Below are positions 52,820 to 62,096 of a DNA stretch of 64,000 bases, piece by piece. The stretch's first letter is position 1. Each line of letters begins with the position of its first letter. The stretch covers positions 49,256,945 to 49,320,944 of the forward strand of contig OW386294.2 of NCBI GenBank assembly GCA_936432065.2, written 5' to 3'. The stretch is from Rutpela maculata (Eukaryota > Arthropoda > Insecta > Coleoptera > Cerambycidae). A program made the translations under genes and the position numbers. Below the pieces are notes generated by a model, which was not told where the DNA came from, made no database searches, and saw nothing but the letters and a program-made list of their open reading frames with translations.

Positions 52820-54399
52820 CAATCAACAAATAATGAAAATGTAATAATAAAACAAGATAGCTGTCACTTAATAAATCTAAATGCACAGGGTCTTCTACAT
52901 AATAAACATGAAATAGAATTATTAATATATAATTTGAAACCCTCGATTATATGTCTAACAGAAACACATATAACACATGATATAGAACTAGCAGAGATTG
53001 CAATCGATGGTTTTAGAACTGAAATTTGCCACACAAATAGTACACACACTGGTGGGGTCATATTTTACATAAAAAATTAAGTAGTATACCAAGTCTTAAA
53101 AAACTTCTCAGTTGGCAAAAATATATGGTGTGTAATAATACAAGTTCAAATTAAATTGAAAAATTATACTCTAATGGGGGTATATCACTCCCCAAGTGCA
53201 AGTACGGCAGATTTTTTACACAATATTGAGGAAATACTCGAGGAACACAGCTCTAACAGCAGAGACACTATAATAATGGGTGATTTTAATATAGACATGC
53301 TACAAGATACATTTTATTCAAGGCAGTTATCAAGAATACTTATAGAAAATGGATTTAAGCAATTAATAAATGAACCAACCAGAATTACAAATACGTCCGC
53401 AACAATGATTGATTTATTAATAACTAACAGTGACAACATATCTCATAAAGTACATCATATTCCAAAAATAACAGATCATGCCTACATAACAGCAACCCTT
53501 CAAATACCAGACCAAGAACTAGGCGGTACAAAGCAATTATTTAGAAGCTTCAAAAATTATAATATAAATGATTTTCAGAATTTATTAATAAACACAGAAT
53601 GGAATAATAATTTAACTGACATTGATGTATTGGTTGAAAATCTGATGAATAATATCACAACTAGTCTTGAAACACTTTGCCCTACGAGAGAAATTATAAT
53701 ACCGCCTAAATATGCTGACAAAAAATGGATGACTGAAGAAATTATACAGGCCATGAAAGAGCGAGACAACAGATATGAAACAGCTAGGATCACATGCAGA
53801 GAAGAGGACTGGAGTACATTCAAGGAAAAAAGAAATAAAGTAACTTCAATGATAAGAAAACAAAAACAAAAATATTATGAAAGAAAGATAGATAATTGTA
53901 AAAGTGATGCAAAACTGATGTGGAAGACACTTAAACAAATTAATAAGACAAAAACTCAAAATGTATCTAAGTTTATTAAATTCTATGATGAGGAAATTCA
54001 TGAAGAAATGGAGATAGCAGAAAAATTTAATGTTTACTTTATAGAAAGCATTTCGGATATTATCCAAAATATTCCCAAATTCAACATATATGACATACAG
54101 GAGAATACAGTAAGAAACAGATTTAGTAGATTTAAACCTATAGAAATGAATCAACTCAGAAAAATTATCACCGCCCTACCTAATAAGTCGGGTAGTGACG
54201 GAATACCCGCACATTTTATTAAATCGGCATTCAAAGTGATTGGTAATAGATTTTTAAATACAATAAATTGCTCACTACAGACAGGAGTTTTTCCCAGAGA
54301 ATGGAAAAGTTCACTCGTCACACCAATACCAAAAGTGAATAATACTGCATTACCAAAAGTGAATAATACTGCATTAAGTGAACAGCATCGCCCTATCAT

Positions 54400-54805
54400 G
54401 AATATACAACAAGGAATGGTGATAAAATTAATGTCAATTTTCTTCGACTTACGAGATCTAGAAACGGAGCAGGTTATTATTCTGCCAAATTTTACAATAC
54501 TCTTCCTCATTCAGTGAAAAACTTAAACTTTTTGCAATTTAAAAATAAAATTAAAGGTTACTTAAAAACTAAGGCCTTCTACAGTTTTGAAGAGTTTTTT
54601 CAGAACGATTTTTCAGATTTAATTTAACAACGACCTAGGCTTTGTTAATTAGTTCAGATAATTTTATAATACTTTTAACTTTGTTTGTCATTGTCTTATG
54701 TATCAATGTGTGGTTTACCTATTTTTAATATCTTTATATGTCTACTATATTGTCTTATGTTTTGACGTGTGTAAGCATTGTATATATGTATTTTGACACC
54801 AATAA

Positions 54806-54838
<33 letters not shown>
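54400..54838 (+). mobile_element. CR1-like LINE 3' fragment (copy E1), 5'-truncated
   Basis: ATCAT lies at 54395-54399 and 54839-54843; removing the insert restores RPIINSLPICEKILE. It encodes only the C-terminus: YSAKFYNTLPHSVKNL and FYSFEEFF, then a 3' UTR and an (ATT)n tail. Confidence 0.88.
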
Positions 54839-54840
<2 letters not shown>

Positions 54841-55840
54841 CATCAATTCATTACCTATTTGTGAGAAAATATTGGAATTGACGGTTAAAGAACTAATAAA
54901 TTATCTTGAAGAAACAAATATAATTATTTCGATGCAATCAGGGTTTAGAGGAGGACATTCATGTGAAAGTGCGCTACAGTACATATTAGATGATTGGGTG
55001 AAAGAAATCGATATGGACAATGTTATTGTGGCAGTATTCTTAGATTTCAAGCGGGCCTTTGAGACAGTAGACCGAGGACTACTTCTTTCAAAGTTAGAGA
55101 ACATTGGAATTAGTGATATAGTGTTAGAATGGTTTACATCGTACCTAACGGCAAGAAGACAGAGAACAAAGTATAGCGTGAGTGTGTCCAGTGATAAAGA
55201 AACAGAACATGAGGTGCCGCAAGGTTCTGTCTTGGGTCCTATATTGTTTATCATTTTCATTAATGACATTGTCAAGTCTGATACTATGTTATACATATCA
55301 GGAGAAAATGTAAATGAAATGATAAATGTCATGAATACCGAGCTAACTAATATATATATGTGGTTATGTGACAATAATCTTAAAGTAAACATTGATAAAT
55401 GTAAGTGGATATGTCTTGGGAAAAAAAATAAATTGAATAAAATTGTGCTAACAGAATCGGTTAAATTAAATCATCAGACAATAGAAAAAGTTGCTGAAAT
55501 AAAATATTTAGGAGTGATTTTAGATGAACAGATGAGCTTTAAACAAAATGCTGCCTACATCGTTAAAAAAGTGTCAAAAAAAATTAATTACTTACGGAGA
55601 ATATCCAAAAACTTATCAATGTTTGCTAGACTAACGATTTACAAAACTATAATCGCACCACATTTTGAATATTGTTCAACTGTTTTGCTTTTTCTAAACA
55701 ACAATGAGATCCAAACATTACAAAAAATGCAAAACAACGCAATGAGGGTAATATTGCAATGTAATAGGTATACTCCAATACACAATATGTTAGTAGCGTT
55801 AGGATTTATGAACATAAGACAAATAATTATATTTTTACCA

Positions 55841-57222
55841 ACTCCCAGCACGGATTCCGGAAAAATCGAAGCACAGTCACAGGTATACCAGATCTATTAA
55901 TAAACATAACAGAATCGTTTGAAAATCTTGAATTCACAGCAATAACGTTCTGTGACTTAAGTAAAGCTTTTGACTGTGTCTCACATGAATTACTCTTACG
56001 GAAGCTAAAGTTATACAACTTTGACAACTGTAGCTTGCAAATGTTTCAATCTTATCTTGATAACAGATATCAACAGGTAAAAGTAGAAGGGGTATTGTCT
56101 GCTCAGAAGAAAATAACTGTCGGAGTGCCACAGAGTTCTATATTAGGACCTTTGTTATACCTCATTTTTATCAACGATCTCCCGTTTGGCAACCATTTAA
56201 CAAATTATTTGCTATTTGCAGATGATACTACTCTTCGTTCATCTGGAAAAAACCTAGATACGGTGCTTGAAAATTCATGTGAGGCACTAGTCAAAGCTGG
56301 ACAGTGGTTTAATGCAAATGAACTTTTTCTAAACAAAGATAAAACCCAAAATATGCTATTCACATTAAGAAATCATGAAGATATAATTAATTATTCATGT
56401 AGCGTAAAATTTCTGGGCGTACATCTAGACGGAACATTGAAATGGTATGAACATATAAATACTGTTTCAAAAAAAATTAGTTCTAACATATTTGTACTCC
56501 GCAACTTAGCAAACTCTATTTCCACCAACACTCTACGGACTGCATATTTCGCTCTCTGTCACACACATGTCACCTATGCCATTATAGCTTGGGGACATGC
56601 TGCAGATCGCGAACGTATTTTCAGGTTGCAAAGAAAGGCAGTGAGGATATTGGATAAGTTGAACTATAAGGAAGACTGCAGAAGTTCCTTTGTGAAACAT
56701 AAAATATTAACATTTCCATCTGTTTATGTGTTAGAGAACTTATTGCATATTAAGAAAAATGAGGGTACTTATGAAGTAAATCAGGACATCCACGACCATG
56801 ATACTAGGGGAAAAGAAAATTTAGTTGTAAAATACTGTCGTTTAAAGAGGATTCAAAATGGACCGAAGTATTGGGCCATCAAATTTTACAATAAATTGCC
56901 TATATTTATTAGAGAATTGCCACTTAAACCTTTCAAGCATAGGATGAAAACGTTTCTTATTGAAAACGCATTCTTCAGTTATGAGGAATTTCTAAATTGT
57001 AATATTGACCTGATCTGATTAAAAAAAAAAAGAATAATATGTATATGTGTATACATGCATTTAGATTTAGTCTGTATGTCTGTCTAAAAACATTGTTTGT
57101 CTTTTACCAAATTTTATTATAGAATTGAATTAAAATTTTTCTACTGTGTTGACTTGTGTAAATACATTGTATTGTGTAAATAACATCAATAAATTATCTT
57201 ATCTTATCTTATCTTATCTTAT
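55841..57222 (+). mobile_element. CR1-like LINE 3' part (copy E2), 5'-truncated
   Basis: Starts at QHGFRKNRSTVTGIP in the RT and stays open to a stop at 57018: FCDLSKAFDCVSHELLL, VGVPQSSILGPLLYLIFIND, catalytic LLFADDTTLRSS, VKFLGVHLDGTLKW and YNKLPIFIRELPLK. The 3' tail is (TTATC)n at about 57195-57222. It splits ORF2 of copy C. The exact duplication is unclear. The clean frame suggests a young insertion. Confidence 0.87.
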
Positions 57223-57756
57223 TAAGAACCCTCCAATTTATCCATAAAATAAAAAACCTGCTATTGCCAAACTATTTGTATAATAAATTAACCTATGTAG
57301 GAGACAGACACGATTACAATACTCGTCAAATAAATGATTTTTATGTACAAAGGAATCACTCATCAGTAACCAGTAAATCACTATTCTGTAAAGGTATTAA
57401 AGAGTATAATAAGTTACCAAATCACATAAAAAATTCCAACATATCTATTAAACGTTTTTCAAGTGAGTGTGTCGAATATATAAGGACAATACCTATATGA
57501 AACATATAAGGTGTACCGTTGTATTGTATTGTGTTGTGTTGTATTTTGTTGTATTATGTTGTATTGTATTATATTTTATTTAGTATTTTGTAACACTTAA
57601 ATAGCACTGAGGCTGCTTAATAGTTCTACTTGTTTATTAATCATGGATTTATCCTTTTGTATGTATTTGTTTATGCTTTTGTTAGACGTAAAAATAATAT
57701 TTGTGAATTGTATAGCTTTCATTAGCTAAATAAACGAAATTATTATTATTTATTAT

Positions 57757-58329
57757 AGTACGGGCCAATCGCGAATTTTTCCCGCCAGCTCGGCGTTGGC
57801 GAACGGGATGTCGATTACGCTCTCGCTGTCACCCCTTCTGAATGTGGCCTCGTTGCCTACGTTTGCCACAATGAGGTCGTGGCCCGCCAGCCATTCGGCC
57901 AGCATTTGACCTCTTGCATCTTGTATGACAGAACCCCACAACGGATTTTTTGCATTGAAATCACCCGTGATAATGACTCCCCGTGTGTGCCCAAGAGCCC
58001 TGACACACGTCGTGAGTTCATCTAGGAAGTTCGCGAATTCCTCGATGGTACAGTTCGGGGTCTTATAGCAGGAGAAAATCCCAACGCCATCGAGGATGCA
58101 CCAAGAGATGCCGTCGGCGGGGATTGCAGACGCTCCTGTTGTAGACTCTTATTGCCGTATCCACTCTGTTGTCTTTAATCCATCTGCCATCGTTGCTAAC
58201 GTGCCTTTTATTGGGCTCGGTAGTCAGTAGGACATCTGCCTTATGGACCTCCTTAGCATGGTAGAGGAGGTCCTGAGCTTCACGGCTCCTATTCAAGTTG
58301 ACCTGCAGGAAGCAGGTCGGCTTTCTCAC
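57757..58329 (-). pseudogene. R1-clade ORF2, endonuclease part
   Basis: Starts MRKPTCFLQVNLNRSREAQD, then VLLTTEPNKRHV and WIKDNRVDTAI. A frameshift near 58135 moves the frame to one reading IFSCYKTPNCTIEEFANFLD, GVIITGDFNAKNPLWGS and IDIPFAN, ending DWPVL at the insertion site. GDFNAKN and the N-terminal NLNR pattern are typical of R1 endonucleases. It overlaps the end of ORF1 by about 40 bases. Confidence 0.85.
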
Positions 58330-60239
58330 TATTGCGGTTTTCTGCAGGGGTTCTACCGCTTGTGGTCCCTCCGGCGTTCCGAAAGGGCTTAACTTTCCTT
58401 CGTGCCAGTTTTAGCGCTTGCCTGAATGCAGGGCATTTACCGTCTCCGACTTTATGCCCCTCTTCGGAGCACGTGGGACAACGTTCAGGGTTGGGACAGT
58501 TTTTAGAGAGGTGTCCATCTGAGCCGCATTTGTAGCACATGCCAGACCTGTCTGGGCCCTTGCAGTCCGCGACTGCATGGTCATAGGCCCAGCATTTATG
58601 GCACCTGGTTAGCGCCACCCTCTTCTCGACTGAGCATTTGACGTACCCGATCCTTATATGTTTGCTGGCAAGTAGTTTTGCCGCGTCGCTCTTATTGATT
58701 CGGAGAGTCACTGCCTGGGTGTCACGCGCGTTGGCTCTAAGCGCGCTAAGTTTGTACCTTATTTTGTCCAGGCTACCGACCTTACACTCGATCGCGTTAA
58801 TAACTTCGTCCCTCGCGGTGGCCGCGTCGATGCCTCTTATATGGAGTGTCTCCATGTCCTCATCCAGCCCCATGGTGTGTAGGCTAACCTCTTCGTTCGG
58901 AGTCTTGATTGCTTTCTGGATCTCGTTGAGGGCTTCCTCATTTTTGTCCAGTGTTATCACAAGCTTACCATCTTTGGTACTCTTGATGCCTCTGATGCTG
59001 TTAGTAGCAGCGTTTCCTTTTATGCAGTCCTTGATGTTGCTTAGGACCTCTTTGTATTCTTTTCCTTTTTGTTCTACGATGAGCGCATACGTGCTCCGAT
59101 TCCTCTTTTGGTCTTTGCTACCTCTTTGCGGTTTTTTAGTCGCATAGATTTCTGCTTTGGTGTCTGAGTTATGAAATGTCGCTTCTACAAGTTTTCGGAA
59201 GCTCTTTGGGCCTATCGCGTTAATATGGTGTAATGCCACCCATTCGTCTCTGTTAGTTTCTGCCTTGATCAGTTGTAACTTCTCCCAGGTGTCCTCGATT
59301 GTGCCATCGAGGGCTACCCTGATCACTTTCCTATTAGCGCATTGTGTTTGGGACCGTACTTTAGTGCGTTGCTCGATCACCTCGAATTTCTCCGACTAGG
59401 TCCGGGAATCTATCTCTATATTCCCTTTGTACGCCTTTGTCCAATGTGGTGTCGTCTGGTTCGATCAGAACCACTTTAACTACATTGACCTTGGTGTCCA
59501 GTGGGCTGCCTGATTTCTCCTCGGTGTTGGTAAACACCTCTTCGCTCCAGTCCTTCTTATCAGCCTCTTTCCATGCTTCTAGTGTGTCGATCCCTTCAAG
59601 GGATGACAACACCGATTTTGCACCATGCCATGGTGTCGTCTGTGTCCCGGCCTCTTTGGTTGAAGGCTTTGTTGGCAGCCTCGTGTCTGTCATGAATGCC
59701 TCAGTGGCAGTCACTTTATGTTTGTCAATCCATGCCTTGATAACGGTACCCCCTAGCGTGGCTGTTCCATTTCTCAATTTTGCTGCAATGTCCTTGATCT
59801 CCCTCTTAGTGTTGGGGTTCTCCGTTATTTTCTGGTCGAGGTATTGACTACAGCTCCTTACCGACTTGATTACTTCTTCGAGGATGGTTGCCACAGGGTC
59901 CACTGTGACCGCATCATGTTCGACGGTCTTGTCGAATTTCCTCTTTTTATAACTGGCAGAGTTGGATCTTTGTAATTGGCCGAATACGTTAATCCTACTA
60001 TGGCGGGGGGCCACTTTCGCGCTGTTGTCGTCATTGGTTCCATCCATTGCAATCACCTCTGGTCTGTCTGCCGTACCTGTTGAGGAGCATCTGCTCCTCG
60101 TCGGGCTGTGTTGGAGTGAGCTCCTTCTCGCGAAGACCTCGCTCTCGTCCATGCTAACAAAGTCAATAAGAATATCATTGTTCGTGCCTGTATCCATCGT
60201 GGTGTTTCCGTCCGTTTTAGGTTTATTGGTAGATTCCAT
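58289..60239 (-). pseudogene. R1-clade ORF1, zinc-knuckle protein, one frameshift
   Basis: The N-terminal part (60239-59361, 292 codons from ATG) is acidic and Ser/Thr-rich with a helical middle. The C-terminal part (59380-58289) has VIRVALDGTIEDTWEKLQ, an RRM-like stretch and three knuckles: CHKCWAYDHAVADC, CYKCGSDGHLSKNC and CPTCSEEGHKVGDGKC. The two overlap by 20 bases in different frames, explained by a one-base indel near 59370. ORF1 proteins of R1 elements bind the RNA. Confidence 0.87.
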
Positions 60240-60786
60240 ATATGTCCCACGAGTAGGGTCGAACTAAAGGTCGACTCCCGGGTGACGCCCATCCCGAAAG
60301 CAAGGCATTTATACTGTGGGGTGCGCCAGGTGCCCCACAGGTTTTTACGACTTCGCTGTCGGTTGTTTTATAGAGGTTGCCTCCTCGCAAGCCGGCCGGT
60401 TAAGGCAAGCTCCCCAGTCTCAGTTACCACGCGACATTCCCCTGCGGTGCCATTTTTTTCTTTTCCGCAGAGGTCGTTGAAGCGTGGGCTGAGATTACGG
60501 TATTCAGCGAATGAGTGGCACGGCTCACTCGGAGCTCGGATACCTCGGGTGCGCCAGTTCCCGAAGCCACGCCTACAGCGTGGATCCTGAGGGTTGAGCT
60601 GTCCTTAGTTTCCGTCACAGTGCCGAGGTCGAGCCGGCGGGGAGCCCCGCGGGACCCCAAAGAGACCTACGAGACCCTACAACCTGCTACCCTACGAGAG
60701 CAGGGCTCCCACCAGCATGTCACCCGAAAATGTGACGGATTAAGCCCCTCCACCCGCGTCAAGGTCTCACAGCTCCCCGGAAGGGG
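60240..60786 (-). promoter_or_regulatory. 5' leader of the R1-clade LINE
   Basis: About 550 GC-rich bases between the target duplication and the ORF1 start. It should hold the internal promoter, as in other full-length LINEs, but no specific motif was recognised. Confidence 0.55.
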
Positions 60787-60859
60787 ATTAGGATCTACTA
60801 TATACACATGTACTCACACAAAATTATTTCTACTTAGTAATACTTTCAATGTTTAAATA

Positions 60860-61211
60860 TTTTATTTTATTTATTTTTTTTTTTTTTAAATCGCCTTATT
60901 TATTTTAATTTCGTGGCGGAGTTTAGCTGATGGCTATTCTACCACTCAACCAGGACGGACACATACAAATAGATAACATCACAGCACCCATTACCTGCGA
61001 CATTGCCATCTGCCGCAGCTGAGACTCGAACTCAGGAGAGGAGAGTGACTAGACCGTGTTGTCTCTCACACAACCGCGGTCTAGCCCACGGCTACCATCT
61101 CGGCAACACGTGAAAAACGCCACTACACATCCATATCCTAACAAGGATTCGAACCCAGGGACCCCGTGGTCGGAAGCCTAACACCTTAAGCACTGCGCCA
61201 CCGAGCCGGTT
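60860..61211 (-). mobile_element. SINE with two tRNA-like heads
   Basis: On the minus strand the first head has GGTGGCGCAGTGCTTAAGG as box A and GGGTTCGAATCC as box B. About 60 bases later, GTAGCCGTGGGCTAGA and GAGTTCGAGTCTC form a second, weaker A/B pair. The body ends in a long A-rich tail at about 60888-60860. Neither head forms a complete tRNA. Confidence 0.7.
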
Positions 61212-61271
61212 GTTTGTTGAAATTGCATAAAAAAAATTAATATTTGCTTGACGCAACCCCCCACATAACCA

Positions 61272-61355
61272 GTTTGTACTTAGTATGTACTTGTACATAC
61301 AAGTACAAACAGTTTGTACTCAGTATGTACATGTACATGCTAAGTACAAACTGTT
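61272..61355. repeat. Two adjacent near-palindromes of 39 and 48 bp
   Basis: GTTTGTACTTAGTATGTACT meets its complement ending at 61310; AACAGTTTGTACTCAGTATG meets its complement ending at 61355. They share the arms and look like a duplicated hairpin. Confidence 0.8.
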
Positions 61356-61790
61356 ATGAAAGCCAACCTTAAGCCGACAACACTTAAAGTTTTTATTTTT
61401 GTTATCTATTTTTAATTAATAAATTATATATTGTATCTTTCTTGGCCACAATAGGCCCCTTGCAAAAAAATATAATTTTAGTATTTTAGAATCTTTACTT
61501 AATACAAAACACAGTGTGTAAAGGGTTTTTTCTTATTTTTTCTTTTACAAGCGGTATTCAACATTAAAGTTTGAATAAATCCTTTAGGCGCGCATACAAC
61601 GTGTGACGTCATGTAACAGGAGACGCCACAGCACTAGCGTACATTTTAAATTAATTCCATTTATGGACATTGTCCTTGTAATAGCTTGATAGTGGAGCGA
61701 AATAGACCATAGAAATCTCTCCGTTCACGAGAAAAAAAAAAATCAGCGTATATACTAATTACGAATCTTTTGCTATATATATATCGTTGA
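61356..61790. other. Spacer or 5' leader of the last LINE
   Basis: No coding frame recognised. The right part may belong to the 5' UTR of the LINE that follows. Confidence 0.4.
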
Positions 61791-62096
61791 GTGAAAAGTT
61801 TACCAGTTCCTACCAAGAATTTAAAATTTGTTTGTGTTACAAAAGACAGCATTAGGGAAAGGGATAGTGCCATAGCACCAACAGTCGACTTAACTTATAA
61901 CCTTCAAGAGGAAATTATAGCAAGTGATACTAGTGTTTTAGTGGGTGTCAATCCTGAAAGTGCTACAGCGGCGGAATTAGATTTAGATGGTCGAGATAAT
62001 AGCATGGCCCAATTGGTCAACAGTGCAATTTCTGTAAGTACTGAGGCTGAATCAAATTTTTTATATCCAAGACTGTCTCAAATACCTGTAATGTAA
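61791..62096 (+). CDS. Short open frame upstream of, and overlapping, the copy G ORF2
   Basis: About 100 codons between stops, with no early ATG. No domain recognised. It overlaps ORF2 by 43 bases in the 0 frame, ORF2 being in the -1 frame. It may be the true start of ORF2 shifted by an indel in a T run, an ORF1 remnant, or chance. Confidence 0.35.
   Translation: MKSLPVPTKNLKFVCVTKDSIRERDSAIAPTVDLTYNLQEEIIASDTSVLVGVNPESATAAELDLDGRDNSMAQLVNSAISVSTEAESNFLYPRLSQIPVM

Larger units (their letters stand above)
52820..57500 (+). pseudogene. CR1-like LINE ORF2 of copy C, in three pieces
   Basis: Piece 1 (52820-54399) holds the endonuclease: NLNAQGLLHNKHEIE, CLTETHI, an in-frame TAA at about 53080, VYHSPSASTADF, GDFNIDML, TMIDLLIT and ITDHAYI; then the RT start NKSGSDGIPAHFIKSAF. 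Piece 2 (54839-55840) continues NSLPICEKILE, SGFRGGHSCESALQ, AVFLDFKRAFETVD and VPQGSVLGPILFIIFINDIV, but the catalytic FADD is deleted: IVK joins directly to SDTMLYISG. Piece 3 (57223-57500) is RTLQFIHKIKN to DRHDYNTR and YNKLPNHIKN. Dead through insertions, stop and active-site loss. Confidence 0.85.
48330..57756. mobile_element. Composite nested LINE block inside the R1-clade element
   Basis: AGTAC at 48325-48329 and 57757-57761 flanks the block. Removing it and one AGTAC rejoins RDWPV with LEDETLSDH in frame across the endonuclease. The block is one + strand CR1-like LINE, whose 3' end is at 57756, plus three later insertions (48345-51480 minus, 54400-54838 plus, 55841-57222 plus). Confidence 0.88.
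51481..57756 (+). mobile_element. CR1-like LINE (copy C) with ORF1 and ORF2, interrupted three times
   Basis: ORF1 begins at 51624. ORF2 runs 52820-57500 with insertions at 54400-54838 and 55841-57222. The 3' UTR ends in an ATT-rich tail at 57756. Its 5' tip is probably the few bases at 48330-48344, separated by copy B. It is the element that broke the R1-clade LINE. Confidence 0.82.
46001..60786 (-). mobile_element. R1-clade LINE, complete ends, split by a 9.4 kb nested insertion
   Basis: ATTAGGATCT lies at 45991-46000 and 60787-60796, a 10 bp target duplication. Reading from the right come a GC-rich 5' leader, ORF1 with three CCHC knuckles, endonuclease, the nested block (48330-57756), then reverse transcriptase and the R1-type C-terminal zinc finger. 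Without the insert it is about 5.35 kb, normal for R1 elements. The 3' end lacks poly(A), also seen in R1. Frameshifts and stops disable both ORFs. It is visibly more GC-rich than neighbouring DNA. Confidence 0.88.
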
